Assembly (NCBI GenBank): GCA_018668635.1
Contig: JABJCN010000012.1
Coordinates: 1 to 35,738, forward strand
Length of the DNA: 35,738 bases
Source of the DNA: Opitutia bacterium
GTDB taxonomy: Bacteria; Verrucomicrobiota; Verrucomicrobiia; Opitutales; JABJCN01
Direction: 5' to 3'
Shown: one piece after another, positions 1 through 8,680 of the stretch
Layout of the letters: every line of letters begins with the position of its first letter
How positions within the stretch are numbered: the stretch's first letter is position 1
Position numbers and translations under genes: made by a program
The notes under the pieces: generated by a model
What the model was told of the DNA's origin: nothing
The model's database searches: none
The model's input: only the letters and a program-made list of their open reading frames with translations

Positions 1-52
1 AAATTGGCCACACAAAGTGCAATAAACTACAATAGGGTTCAAGCTTTTTAAA

Positions 53-88
53 TACAAAAAAACCGGGGGAAGATTACCTTCCCCCGGT
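53..88 (-). terminator. Intrinsic terminator of the downstream porin gene
   Basis: An 11-bp perfect stem (62-72 with 78-88, GC-rich core of five G facing five C) has a 5-nt loop. Read on the minus strand it is followed by a run of T (plus-strand A run at 55-62). It lies about 40 nt beyond the stop of the porin at 128-1063, so it should end that transcript. Confidence 0.9.
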
Positions 89-127
89 CCTTTAAATTTG
101 AAATCTCTTTCTGTTTAGAAAATGAGA

Positions 128-1063
128 TTAGAAGGTGAAGATACCTTCGACTGCGAATACGTTGTTATCCTCATCATCGACTTCGCCATTGCTATACTCG
201 ATTATAGTACTGAGGTTATCTGTAACTGTGTAACCTGCAGCAACAGTCGTCTTTTCACGATCGGAAGTTGTTCCGCCGTCAATATCAACTTCACTGTGAC
301 GAATAGTAATGGAAAGATCGTCATTAACAGCGTAGTTGGCAAGTAGAAGGTATGCATCTGCTTCAGTAGGACCATCTTCCCAGTCACTATACTCACCTCC
401 GATTGTAAGTTGACCCAATGAGTAACTAGCGTGAACGTTAGTAATCTGTAGGTCCGTTGCTGCTGTATCACCACTGTTGTCAGCATAACCGAGTGAAAGT
501 GAGAGGTTCTCAATCCCAGCATAGGTTAACGCGATGTCAAATGCGAGTTCGTCAGCATCGTTATTATCATTTCCGACAGAGGAATAATCGTCAGTAACGG
601 ATGCCGCAACTGAGAGATCTCCTTGAGAAAATGCACCACGAATACCGTCGTTGTAACGACTGCCTGGATTGAAAGCATCACTATAAGCGTTGGAGTAAGT
701 GAGCAATCCAGTTGGCTCATCTGCTTCAAAACCAAGAAGATTGAGCATACGACCGGCGCTTACTGTGATACCACCGAGATCAGTGCTGACAAAAGCTTGT
801 TCCAAGGCAACTGTATCGCCTTTGGACTCAAGATGTACTTCAGCTGAAACAGCGTCAAAAGAGAATGCGAAGTCGATTTCAACTTCATCTACATTGATGC
901 CTGTAGCATCATCGGCACCAGCCGTACCAGCTTCTACATCCGAGTATGAAGCGTCTACGAAACCGGAGATGGTCAGGTTGTCGCCAACGGCGATTTGGGC
1001 TTGGCTAAGGGCACCTGCGAAAGTGAGACCTGCAAGCACAGCGAGTGTTTTTTGGTATTTCAT
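128..1063 (-). CDS. Outer-membrane beta-barrel porin (BBP2-like), copy 1
   Basis: This 311-residue protein starts with a classic signal peptide: basic start MKYQK, a hydrophobic stretch, and likely cleavage after SQA near residue 22. The rest is acidic, rich in Asp, Gly and Ser, with alternating polar/hydrophobic strands, and it ends in phenylalanine (GIFTF), the usual C-terminal signal for beta-barrel insertion. The blocks NLTISGFVDASY (near 29-40), LEQAFVSTDLGG and GRMLNLLGFEADEP resemble putative beta-barrel porin-2 (OmpL-like) proteins. It is a paralog of the next gene (1182-2126), with the same blocks in the same order. Likely role: passive uptake of small solutes across the outer membrane; substrate unknown. 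No Shine-Dalgarno sequence is visible; the leader is CAA-rich. Confidence 0.8.
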   Translation of the reverse strand: MKYQKTLAVLAGLTFAGALSQAQIAVGDNLTISGFVDASYSDVEAGTAGADDATGINVDEVEIDFAFSFDAVSAEVHLESKGDTVALEQAFVSTDLGGITVSAGRMLNLLGFEADEPTGLLTYSNAYSDAFNPGSRYNDGIRGAFSQGDLSVAASVTDDYSSVGNDNNDADELAFDIALTYAGIENLSLSLGYADNSGDTAATDLQITNVHASYSLGQLTIGGEYSDWEDGPTEADAYLLLANYAVNDDLSITIRHSEVDIDGGTTSDREKTTVAAGYTVTDNLSTIIEYSNGEVDDEDNNVFAVEGIFTF

Positions 1064-1096
1064 GATATTTTTATTCGATTGTTTGTTGTTGTTGTC
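1064..1096 (-). promoter_or_regulatory. CAA-rich leader of porin copy 1
   Basis: On the minus strand the 33 nt before the ATG begin with GACAACAACAACAAACAATC and continue A/T-rich, with no Shine-Dalgarno motif. The same design, in nearly the same sequence, precedes porin copy 2 at 2127-2163. Such unstructured CA-rich leaders can enhance translation or be targets of GU-rich small RNAs; that role is inference. Confidence 0.5.
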
Positions 1097-1181
1097 AATT
1101 TTTCCCCACCAAAGGGTAAGTTTAGACGGGTAAAATTAAAGTGTATTAATTTGTCAATATTTGAACTGATTTATTATAGTA

Positions 1182-2126
1182 TTAAAAAGTAAACATTGCC
1201 TCGAGAGCAAAGAAATCCACCTCGTCCACTCCGGTACCAACATAGTCGGTACGGCTATATTCAATACGCCCTGCAAGATTATCCGTGAAGGAGTACTGAG
1301 GAGCAACGGACCATTTTTCCGCACCACGACCGTCGTCGAGATTTTCCTCGGAATAGCGACCGGTAATGGAAGAATTCTCATTGATGGCATAGCGACCGAG
1401 AACCATAACGGAGTCTCCTGTTTTATCTTTCTCACCTGCATTGGCAAAATCATTGTACTCAGCAGCAAGAATGAGGGGACCGGATTCGTAGCTGACCCAG
1501 ATGTTGTAGATTTCACCATTCGGGTTGGCACTACCTTCAGTATCCTGTCCGGCATAGCCGATAACAGCAGTCAAGCCTTGCTGACCGGTGAATCCAGCCT
1601 GAACTTCAAGCCCGATGGCATCACCATTGATATTGCCGGGACCAAATCCTGACCAAACTTCATTCTGAAGAGAAACAGCAAGCCAGCCCTTATCGGAAAC
1701 AGCTTCCAGCTTTACACCTTCATTATATAATGGGATAACACTGGTGAGGTCATAGGCCCGTGAACGTGTGTAGCGGGTGACGGTTTCGTCAGCTTCAAAC
1801 CCGAGCAGGGAAAGATAGCGACCGGCAGTAACAGCGAGCCCGTTTCCAAGGTCGTAAGTTACAAAAGCTTGTTCAAGTTCAAGAGTTCCACCGTCAGTCT
1901 GAAGGTGAACTTCACCAGAAACGGTGTCGAGATTGAAGAGCAGGTCGACTTCCGCACCCTCTAGATCGAGCTTTTCTGTGTCGGTAGTACCATCGTCGGA
2001 GCTAGTGTAAGCGGCGTCAACGAAACCGGAGATGGCAAGGTTGTCAGTTAATTCAACCTGCGAGTAAGCGGTGACTGCGCCGAGCATTAGAGCCAGAACA
2101 GCAGTAAGGGGGTTATACGCTTTCAT
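1182..2126 (-). CDS. Outer-membrane beta-barrel porin (BBP2-like), copy 2
   Basis: This 314-residue paralog of the neighbouring porin has a signal peptide (MKAYNPLTAVLALMLGAVTA, cleavage near SQ at 22-23), then the shared block NLAISGFVDAAYTS, the block SGEVHLQTDGGTLELEQAF, and GRYLSLLGFEADE. It ends MFTF, the C-terminal phenylalanine signal for outer-membrane insertion. Several regions (mid-barrel loops) differ strongly from copy 1, as expected when duplicates diverge in surface loops or pore specificity. Only 118 bp separate the two genes and no intrinsic terminator is visible between them, so read-through into copy 1 is possible. The specific substrate cannot be read from the sequence. Confidence 0.8.
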   Translation of the reverse strand: MKAYNPLTAVLALMLGAVTAYSQVELTDNLAISGFVDAAYTSSDDGTTDTEKLDLEGAEVDLLFNLDTVSGEVHLQTDGGTLELEQAFVTYDLGNGLAVTAGRYLSLLGFEADETVTRYTRSRAYDLTSVIPLYNEGVKLEAVSDKGWLAVSLQNEVWSGFGPGNINGDAIGLEVQAGFTGQQGLTAVIGYAGQDTEGSANPNGEIYNIWVSYESGPLILAAEYNDFANAGEKDKTGDSVMVLGRYAINENSSITGRYSEENLDDGRGAEKWSVAPQYSFTDNLAGRIEYSRTDYVGTGVDEVDFFALEAMFTF

Positions 2127-2163
2127 GATAATATGTTGTTTATCGAGTTTGTTGTTTGTTGTC
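2127..2163 (-). promoter_or_regulatory. CAA-rich leader of porin copy 2
   Basis: Minus-strand leader beginning GACAACAAACAACAAACTCG and ending AACATATTATC before the ATG. It matches the leader of porin copy 1 over most of its length, allowing small indels, and has no Shine-Dalgarno motif. Because intergenic DNA outside it is not obviously alike, the leader may have been kept by selection. Confidence 0.5.
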
Positions 2164-2242
2164 GCTTTTTTGTCTTACGAAAAAACGAACCAGCAAAAAA
2201 AGGGTAAAACGCACTTTTTGTCAACCGCAATCTGGGGATGTC

Positions 2243-2286
2243 CCAAGGGGCCAACCGAGCTCAATCATGAAAGTCCGGCCCCTTGG
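2243..2286 (-). other. 10-bp inverted repeat enclosing the cysI stop codon
   Basis: CCAAGGGGCC at 2243-2252 pairs perfectly with GGCCCCTTGG at 2277-2286, leaving a 24-nt loop that contains the cysI stop codon (2261-2263). There is no T-run directly after it on the minus strand, so it is not a standard intrinsic terminator. It could protect the mRNA 3' end or act with another termination mechanism. Confidence 0.5.
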
Positions 2287-3970
2287 TCGTGGCCTTCACG
2301 AGACCGGACCGAACACAGAAGTCACCGAACTCCTCCCCTTCCAAACGGTTTTTGGAATAATCATGAAATATGGGGCGAAGAGCATCAATGATCTCATCGT
2401 GGGTGATGGCTTCACGGTAAAGTTTGTTAAGACGGGTTCCGTTGAGCTTGGCACCCAGGTAAAGATTGTACTTTCCCGGAGCTTTGCCGACCAGGCCGAT
2501 CTCTGCGAGGGAGGGGCGCGCGCAACTATTGGGGCAACCGGTCATGCGGATACTGATGGAGTCGTCACGAAGACCGGCCTCATCAAGGGAATCCTCCAGT
2601 GCGGTGATGAGGTCGGGCAGGTAGCGCTCCCCTTCCGCCAGTGCGAGCCCACAGGTTGGCATGGCAACACAGGCAAGTGAATTTAGGCGAAGGCCGGATT
2701 GGGACTGGGAGTCTGTAAGCTTGTATTCATCGAGGAGGGACTGAATGCGTGGCTTGCTTTCAGTGGAGACATTGGCGATGACAAGATTCTGGTTGGGCGT
2801 AAGGCGGAATTCCCCGTCAAGAATACCGGCGATTTCCCGAAGGCCCTTGCGGAATGGTTGTTCCGGCGTGTCCTTTAGCCGGCCATTCTGTATAAAGAGG
2901 CCGATGTGCCACTTGCTGTCATGTCCCTGTGACCAGCCATAACGGTCGGAAGATGTGGTAAAGGTGTAGGGTCGCTCAGGTTGGAGGTTCCAGCCTAGGC
3001 GTTTGTGTAATTCTTTAGTGAACCAATCAATGCCGCGATCCTCTATAGTATATTTAAGACGCGCGTGACGGCGTTCCGAACGATCACCGTTATCCCGCTG
3101 AATCTGGACGACCTCCTCTGCAACCTGAAGAACCTGTTCCGGAGTACAAAAACCAATTACATCAGCGATGCGGGGATAGGTCTCCATCTTGTTGTGAGTC
3201 ATACCAAGACCTCCACCGACCGTGACATTGAAGCCGGCAAGCTGGCCCTCATCATCGGCTATGGCGATGTAACCAAGGTCCTGACTGAAGGTATCGACTT
3301 CGTTGGTGGGTGGGATGGCCACTGAAATCTTGAACTTGCGGGGAAGATAGGTCTTTCCGTAGATGGGTTCCACATCTTCCTCCGTGGTTTCGGATAGTTC
3401 ACCATCAATCCAAATTTCATGGTAGGCGCGTGTTTGGGGGCTTAAATGGTCACTGATGGCCTTTGTGATTTCAAAGACTTCCCCGTGAAGTTGGGAAAGG
3501 TGGGGATTGGGGTTACAGAGAACATTGCGGTTGACATCGCCACAGGCAGCAAGGGTATCGAGCAATGTTTCATTGATGGCCTTGATGGTGGGACGGAGCT
3601 TGCCCTTGATGACTCCGTGGAACTGAAAAGCCTGCCGGGTGGTGAGCTTGAGAGTGCCGTTGGCATGGGAGTCGGCGAGTTCGTCGATTGCAATCCACTG
3701 CTTGGGTGTACAGACCCCACCGGGAACGCGAACACGGATCATGAAGCTGAAGGCTTTCTCCTGTTTTTGCTTGAGGAGTTCCCTGCGCAGGTCACGGTCA
3801 TCTTGAAGATAGGTGCCGTGAAACTTGGTCAACTGAGCATCATCTGCAGAAATGGCACCTGTAGAGGAATCCGCCAATCCCTCGAGAATAGTGCCACGCA
3901 GGAAGTGACTGCCCTCCTTGATGGACTCGTTCTTGGAAAGCTTCTTGGGTGCTTCACCTTCAGATATCAT
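2261..3970 (-). CDS. cysI: Assimilatory sulfite reductase, hemoprotein subunit
   Basis: Reduces sulfite to sulfide in the cytoplasm using siroheme coupled to a 4Fe-4S cluster, feeding cysteine synthesis. The 569 residues match the usual CysI length. The four cluster cysteines C434, C440 (CVAMPTC) and C479, C483 (TGCPNSC) fall at the same numbers as in E. coli CysI. The substrate-binding basic residues are also present: R81 (RVRVPGG), R148 (GDVNRNV) and K212/K214 (PRKFK). The block [20 protein letters not shown] is a hallmark of sulfite rather than nitrite reductases. It is the last gene of the long minus-strand run, 61 nt after tsaD. No cysJ flavoprotein or other sulfate-assimilation gene is in the window, so the electron donor (CysJ or ferredoxin) is unknown. 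Confidence 0.9.
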   Translation of the reverse strand: MISEGEAPKKLSKNESIKEGSHFLRGTILEGLADSSTGAISADDAQLTKFHGTYLQDDRDLRRELLKQKQEKAFSFMIRVRVPGGVCTPKQWIAIDELADSHANGTLKLTTRQAFQFHGVIKGKLRPTIKAINETLLDTLAACGDVNRNVLCNPNPHLSQLHGEVFEITKAISDHLSPQTRAYHEIWIDGELSETTEEDVEPIYGKTYLPRKFKISVAIPPTNEVDTFSQDLGYIAIADDEGQLAGFNVTVGGGLGMTHNKMETYPRIADVIGFCTPEQVLQVAEEVVQIQRDNGDRSERRHARLKYTIEDRGIDWFTKELHKRLGWNLQPERPYTFTTSSDRYGWSQGHDSKWHIGLFIQNGRLKDTPEQPFRKGLREIAGILDGEFRLTPNQNLVIANVSTESKPRIQSLLDEYKLTDSQSQSGLRLNSLACVAMPTCGLALAEGERYLPDLITALEDSLDEAGLRDDSISIRMTGCPNSCARPSLAEIGLVGKAPGKYNLYLGAKLNGTRLNKLYREAITHDEIIDALRPIFHDYSKNRLEGEEFGDFCVRSGLVKATTKGPDFHD

Positions 3971-4031
3971 GATAAATCGGTATTAAAAGGATGGTGGAAT
4001 TTAGTTTTTGTCGGAAAGATGGCAAGATGGA

Positions 4032-5075
4032 TTACGTGGCTTCATTTATTTTAAGTGACGGTTGAAGAACTACGTGATCCTGTAATTTATCTATAGTATG
4101 GGGATGCGATTCCATGAAGGCGGCAAAGGCAATCATTCCAGCATTGTCACCAGAGTGTCGCGGTTCAGCCAAAAAGAGCGGAAGAGATTCCTTTTGGGCC
4201 AATTCCTTAAATCGGCTGCGTAGAATGCGATTGTTGGCAACTCCTCCGGAAAGGCCAAGGCTGCAATAACTGCTGGCGTCCAACGCCTGAAACGATTTTG
4301 CGACCAATTGATCCATGACCGCGGCCTGATAGCTTGCACAAAGATCAGTAAAATGATCTTCAACCTCATCATCACTCATTTTTTCCAAGAGGTAGCGCAA
4401 ACTTGTTTTGAGTCCGGAGAAACTGAAGCGCATTTCGGGTTTCCTGGCAAATGCACGGGGAAATTCTCTCCACGCAGGGTCACCGTCAATGGCATGCTTT
4501 TCCAGAAGCGCGCCACCAGGGTAGTCGAGACCGAGCAATTTTGCCCCCTTATCGAGGGCTTCACCGGCAGCATCATCAACTGTTTGGGCAATTAAATGAA
4601 TGGCAAGGTCTTCACGAATTTCAAATAACAAGGTATTCCCTCCGGAAACAAGCAATCCAAGGTGTGGCAGGAGATCGGCCAGTCGTTCATGGAATTGAAT
4701 GGGATTTTTATTGTGTAAGCCAATAAAAGCAGAAAATGCATGGCCACGTAGATGGTTGATTCCCCGAACCGGGACATTCCATGCAATCCCCAGGGAGCGA
4801 GCCAGGCTGATACCCAGTGCAAGACAGGGAGCAAGACCCGGACCAGAGGTCACGGCGATCTCCCGTAAATCGTTTGGTTGAACACAAGCAAGGACCTTTT
4901 CAAGCAATATTGGAAATTTCTCCAAATGTTCTCGACTGGCCAGTTCGGGGACAACTCCACCGTATTCCCTGTGCAAGTCAATTTGGCTATGCACCCATTC
5001 ACCGCAGAAACCAACATCTGGATCAAAGACGGCCAGAGCTGACTCGTCACAGGAGCTTTCAATACCAAGGATCAT
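4032..5075 (-). CDS. tsaD: tRNA N6-adenosine threonylcarbamoyltransferase TsaD
   Basis: Transfers the threonylcarbamoyl group from its AMP donor to A37 of ANN-decoding tRNAs (t6A), working with TsaB and TsaE in the cytoplasm. The ASKHA/Kae1 fold is clear: N-terminal GIESSCDES, metal ligands H108 and H112 in NHLRGH, the nucleotide loop VSGGNT (143-148), DDAAGEALDKGAKLLGL, and a C-terminal HSGDNAGMIA with D310. At 347 residues it is of normal size. ATG start, 27 nt after the ctpA stop; it sits inside the arg/ctpA/cysI run, a housekeeping gene with no evident tie to arginine synthesis. tsaB and tsaE are not in the window. Confidence 0.95.
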   Translation of the reverse strand: MILGIESSCDESALAVFDPDVGFCGEWVHSQIDLHREYGGVVPELASREHLEKFPILLEKVLACVQPNDLREIAVTSGPGLAPCLALGISLARSLGIAWNVPVRGINHLRGHAFSAFIGLHNKNPIQFHERLADLLPHLGLLVSGGNTLLFEIREDLAIHLIAQTVDDAAGEALDKGAKLLGLDYPGGALLEKHAIDGDPAWREFPRAFARKPEMRFSFSGLKTSLRYLLEKMSDDEVEDHFTDLCASYQAAVMDQLVAKSFQALDASSYCSLGLSGGVANNRILRSRFKELAQKESLPLFLAEPRHSGDNAGMIAFAAFMESHPHTIDKLQDHVVLQPSLKINEAT

Positions 5076-5102
5076 CAGGAAGGAAGCTCTTCTTAAAGGA
5101 AC

Positions 5103-6404
5103 CTAGGGAGTGACAGGCTGTTCACTAATTTTATCCAGTGTATGGGCAACGGCAGGCTTTTTATCCAACAGTGCATCGAGGGCAGCCTCGAGTTGAGGAT
5201 CCTCCTGGGGAGGGAATCCAAAAGTCTTTTCAAATATTTCATCGGAAAGCGAGGTGCGATGCAGAAGGGATAGCCGAGACCTTGAACGTTCCTCAGGCGG
5301 CATTTCCACAACAATATCAGGCGTCACACCCTTCCCGGCAATCGTGGTGCCGTCGGGCAGGTAATACTTGGCAGTTGTAAGCACCATGCCGGCATCTGAT
5401 TTAAGGTTGTAAACAGTTTGAACAGTCCCCTTCCCCACCGATGGTTCCCCGACAATCGTAGCCAAGCCGTGGGCTTTCAATGCCCCCCCAAGAATCTCTG
5501 ATGCACTTGCACTGTTGTGATCCATGAGCACAGCTATGGGCATTTGCCAGTTACGGCCATCTTCCAGGGCATACAGGAGTTCTTCTTTATTCTCATTCCG
5601 GCCTTTAACAGAGACCACCCGCACACCATCCTTTAGAAATTCACTGGCAACTTCCACGGAAGCTGTGAGCAGGCCACCCGGATTACCCCGCAAATCAATA
5701 ACAAGGAACTGCGCCTCTTGTGACTGGAAATGGTCAAGGGCAAGTCGAAGTTGTTTATGGGTATCTTCTGTGAACCGCGAAACTTGCACGTATCCCATGG
5801 AATCATCGAACATCTGGATATTACTGACGCTTGGAACAAGAACTGAACGGCGGGTCACCTCAAATTTCTTTTTCTCAAGCTTTGGATATGGCCGTTCAAT
5901 AAGCAAGGTGACCCGGGACTCCGGAGCCCCCTTAATTCTGTCAACTGTCTCTCCCAGAGTCAACCCGGTGACATCCTCATCATCTACGGCAATAATCTGG
6001 TCACCTGCAAGCAAACCCTGCTCCTTGGCGGAGCCTCCTTCAAAAACTTGAACAATAAGAATACGATCCTTGAGCGACTGAACCTCCACGCCCACTCCTT
6101 CATATTCCATACGGCTGGCCTTGCGATATTTTTCGTACTGACCCGGCGGTAGATAATTAGAGTAACGATCAAGAGATTGCAGCATTCCGGAAAGAGCCCC
6201 GTCCGATAATCCCTCAAGATCAGCCTTTTCTTCCTCTACGTAGGAAACATGAACAATTCGCAGTACCTCGCCAATTCTGCCAATTGTGCGCCAGTAATCC
6301 GCTTGAAAAAATGGCTGGAAATAACGGTTAAATGAAAGCTGGAAAAAAAATACACCAATAAAGCATCCTAAAAATATCAGGATGATCTTCCTTGGCTTGT
6401 TCAT
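5103..6404 (-). CDS. S41-family carboxyl-terminal processing protease (CtpA-like)
   Basis: A serine protease that trims or degrades proteins from their C-terminus in the periplasm. An N-terminal hydrophobic segment (about residues 7-24) acts as signal anchor. A PDZ domain spans about 100-175 (GVGVEV, GLLAGDQIIAVD). The catalytic Ser-Lys-Gln set is visible: S300 in NSASASEI, K325 and Q329 in VGKGTVQ, with the spacing of 25 residues between Ser and Lys known from CtpB. The C-terminal tail is rich in charged residues. It lies 29 nt after argG and 27 nt before tsaD, so it is probably co-transcribed with the arginine genes, although function gives no reason for it. The exact subfamily (CtpA, CtpB or Prc-like) cannot be settled here. 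Confidence 0.9.
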   Translation of the reverse strand: MNKPRKIILIFLGCFIGVFFFQLSFNRYFQPFFQADYWRTIGRIGEVLRIVHVSYVEEEKADLEGLSDGALSGMLQSLDRYSNYLPPGQYEKYRKASRMEYEGVGVEVQSLKDRILIVQVFEGGSAKEQGLLAGDQIIAVDDEDVTGLTLGETVDRIKGAPESRVTLLIERPYPKLEKKKFEVTRRSVLVPSVSNIQMFDDSMGYVQVSRFTEDTHKQLRLALDHFQSQEAQFLVIDLRGNPGGLLTASVEVASEFLKDGVRVVSVKGRNENKEELLYALEDGRNWQMPIAVLMDHNSASASEILGGALKAHGLATIVGEPSVGKGTVQTVYNLKSDAGMVLTTAKYYLPDGTTIAGKGVTPDIVVEMPPEERSRSRLSLLHRTSLSDEIFEKTFGFPPQEDPQLEAALDALLDKKPAVAHTLDKISEQPVTP

Positions 6405-6433
6405 GGCGAAAAGGTGTCGATGAAATTTGTTGT

Positions 6434-7660
6434 CTATGAATTTCGTCGGGAAACAAGATTTCGCATCCGTAATCGTAGTCCGTTGAGGCGAATGAACCCA
6501 CCGGCATCATCAGGGTTATAGTCACTCTGTGTTCCCTCCATTGATGCGATATCCTCATCGTAAAGGGAAAGAGGTGATTTACGTCCAACCACAATGCAGT
6601 TGCCCTTGTAAAGCTTTAGCCGAACTGTACCGGTTACGCTCTTCTGGCTGTCGTCAAAAAATGCCTGCAACGCCTCCCGCTCAGGAGCGAACCAAAAACC
6701 ATAGTAAACCAATTCTGCATATTTGGGCACAAGACTGTCTCGGAGGTGCATGAGGTCACGGTCCATGGTGAGAGTCTCAACTTGTCGCTTGGCCTGCAAA
6801 AGAATGGTCCCACCGGGTGTCTCATAAACCCCACGACTCTTCATTCCAACAAAACGATTCTCCACGAGGTCGACCCGGCCAATACCGTGCCTGCCACCAA
6901 TCTCGTTCAATTTCTTGAGGATATTTGCCGGAGACAAGCGTTCGCCATTGATTGCCACACAGTCACCTGTCTCGAAATCCAATTCCATATACTCAGGTTC
7001 ATCAGGGGCATCCTCCGGGGAAACACTAAGTTTGAACATTGACTTGTTGTCGGGCTGGGTTGGATCAAACCATGGATCCTCAAGGATTCCAGCTTCATAG
7101 GATATATGCAAAAGATTGCGATCCATGGAGTAGGGTTTGGAAGCAGAGGCCTCGACATTAATCTCATGCTCCCGGCAATAATCTATCATCTCAGTCCGTC
7201 CGGGAAACTTGCCACGGAAATCATCGCGACGCCAAGGAGCAATAATCTCCATTTCAGGCGCAAGTGAAGCGTAGGTCAGCTCAAAACGACATTGGTCATT
7301 CCCTTTGCCAGTGGCTCCATGTGCCACGGCGATAGCTCCCTCCTTACGTGCGATCTCAATCTGGGCCTTTGCAATCAAAGGCCGGGCAATGGATGTGCCC
7401 AGATAATACTGACTTTCGTAAATGGCATTGGCACGGAACATCGGGTAAATAAAGTTCGTGGCAAACTCTTCCACCAAGTCCAAGGTATAGTGCTGGATTG
7501 CTCCAGTGGCGCGCGCCTTTTCATCCAATCCGTCCAACTCCTCTTCCTGACCGACATCGGCAGCGAAGGTAACGACCTCCAAGTCTAGCTCCTCTTTAAG
7601 CCATGTGACCAATACCGAGGTATCCAGCCCTCCTGAATATGCAAGTACTACTTTTTTCAT
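6434..7660 (-). CDS. argG: Argininosuccinate synthase
   Basis: Condenses citrulline and aspartate with ATP to argininosuccinate, the penultimate step of arginine synthesis. The 408-residue protein starts [20 protein letters not shown], holding the PP-loop ATP site (residues 7-15). Other family blocks follow: [34 protein letters not shown] and [20 protein letters not shown]. Length is normal for the family (about 400). ATG start, 42 nt after the argF stop. argH, needed to release arginine and fumarate, is not in the window. Confidence 0.97.
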   Translation of the reverse strand: MKKVVLAYSGGLDTSVLVTWLKEELDLEVVTFAADVGQEEELDGLDEKARATGAIQHYTLDLVEEFATNFIYPMFRANAIYESQYYLGTSIARPLIAKAQIEIARKEGAIAVAHGATGKGNDQCRFELTYASLAPEMEIIAPWRRDDFRGKFPGRTEMIDYCREHEINVEASASKPYSMDRNLLHISYEAGILEDPWFDPTQPDNKSMFKLSVSPEDAPDEPEYMELDFETGDCVAINGERLSPANILKKLNEIGGRHGIGRVDLVENRFVGMKSRGVYETPGGTILLQAKRQVETLTMDRDLMHLRDSLVPKYAELVYYGFWFAPEREALQAFFDDSQKSVTGTVRLKLYKGNCIVVGRKSPLSLYDEDIASMEGTQSDYNPDDAGGFIRLNGLRLRMRNLVSRRNS

Positions 7661-7702
7661 TTTAAAAATATGGTTTGAATTTGAAGTGTGGAAAAGAAGA
7701 AA

Positions 7703-8632
7703 TTAACTGGCGATTGTGGCAAGAATTGCCTTTTGCATGTGCAAACGGTTTTCCGCTTGATCAAACAGATGTGACCGATCGCTATCCAGCACTTCCTGTG
7801 TAACCTCCAGGCCGGGATGCGTTGGCATACAATGAAGGAAAAGTGCATCTTGCTTTGCCTTGGAAAAAAGATCACTGGACACGGAATAAGGAGTCATCTC
7901 AGCGATTCGTCCAGACTCTTCCTCCTCCTTACCCATACTGACCCAGACATCAGTATAAAGAGCATCCGCATTCTCGACGGCAAGTTCCGGATTGGAGGTG
8001 AAACTATGGCGTGCCTCCAGACCTTCTCTCTCAAGTAAATCCAGGATATCATTTCTGGGTTTGAAATTTTCCGGGCCACAAAGGACAAGGTCCAAACCAA
8101 AAAGGCTTGCTGCCATGATCCAAGAATTGGCCATGTTGCAACAGCAGTCTCCCAAAAAGACCAGCTTTCGACCCCGAACAGACTCCAAGGAGTCCCCTCT
8201 GCCGCCCCATTTCTCTGCAAGGGTGAAGACATCGGAAAAGATTTGGCAGGGATGCAGAAAATCGGTCAGTGCATTGACTATGGGGATATTTCCAAACCGG
8301 CTCAAACTCTCCACCATTTCATGCTCAAAAGCTCTGATAACCATTCCATGCAGATATCGGGAGAATATCCTTGCCGTGTCCTCCAGGCTCTCGCCACGTC
8401 CGATCTGCATGGAGCTCTTATCGAGCACAACAACCTTGGCGCCCAATTCTCCAAGACCGACCTCAAAAGATATACGGGTGCGGGTGCTGCTTTTAAAGAA
8501 GAGCATTCCCCAAGTCTGACCGGCAAGGGGCTGATGATGGTGCAGGCGGTTTTCCTTATATTCGGACGCGAGATTAAAAATCTTCAGCCGATCCGAGGTA
8601 TTAAAATCGTTTTCCTTGAGGAAGTGGTTCAT
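7703..8632 (-). CDS. argF: Ornithine carbamoyltransferase
   Basis: Makes citrulline from ornithine and carbamoyl phosphate. The 309 residues contain the carbamoyl-phosphate loop SSTRTR (48-53), the HPCQ motif in DFLHPCQIFSD, the ornithine-binding TDVWVSMG block and AENRLHMQKAIL near the end. The usual HCLPAHRG loop reads HCMPTHPG here: the catalytic His-Cys-x-Pro is kept, but the following Arg is replaced by Pro. The ornithine-type SMG loop argues against the acetyl- or succinyl-ornithine variants, which also fits the presence of argJ, which yields free ornithine. ATG start, 48 nt after argD. Confidence 0.95.
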   Translation of the reverse strand: MNHFLKENDFNTSDRLKIFNLASEYKENRLHHHQPLAGQTWGMLFFKSSTRTRISFEVGLGELGAKVVVLDKSSMQIGRGESLEDTARIFSRYLHGMVIRAFEHEMVESLSRFGNIPIVNALTDFLHPCQIFSDVFTLAEKWGGRGDSLESVRGRKLVFLGDCCCNMANSWIMAASLFGLDLVLCGPENFKPRNDILDLLEREGLEARHSFTSNPELAVENADALYTDVWVSMGKEEEESGRIAEMTPYSVSSDLFSKAKQDALFLHCMPTHPGLEVTQEVLDSDRSHLFDQAENRLHMQKAILATIAS

Positions 8633-8680
8633 AGCTTAAATGCAAACGGATAGAGAATATGAAGTCGATGACTTGAGCAA

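Noticed and set aside
699-1133. 144-residue plus-strand frame over porin copy 1
   Set aside because: Ser/Pro/Ala-rich shadow typical of antisense to a porin gene; no start signal or family.
1152-1157. TTGACA on the minus strand as porin copy 1 promoter
   Set aside because: No acceptable -10 at 15-19 nt; a second TTGACA at 1093-1098 would place the start at the ATG itself. I cannot choose a promoter.
3446-4054. 202-residue open frame on the plus strand over cysI and the tsaD end
   Set aside because: It is antisense to well-supported genes, has no recognisable motif and follows from the codon pattern of cysI.
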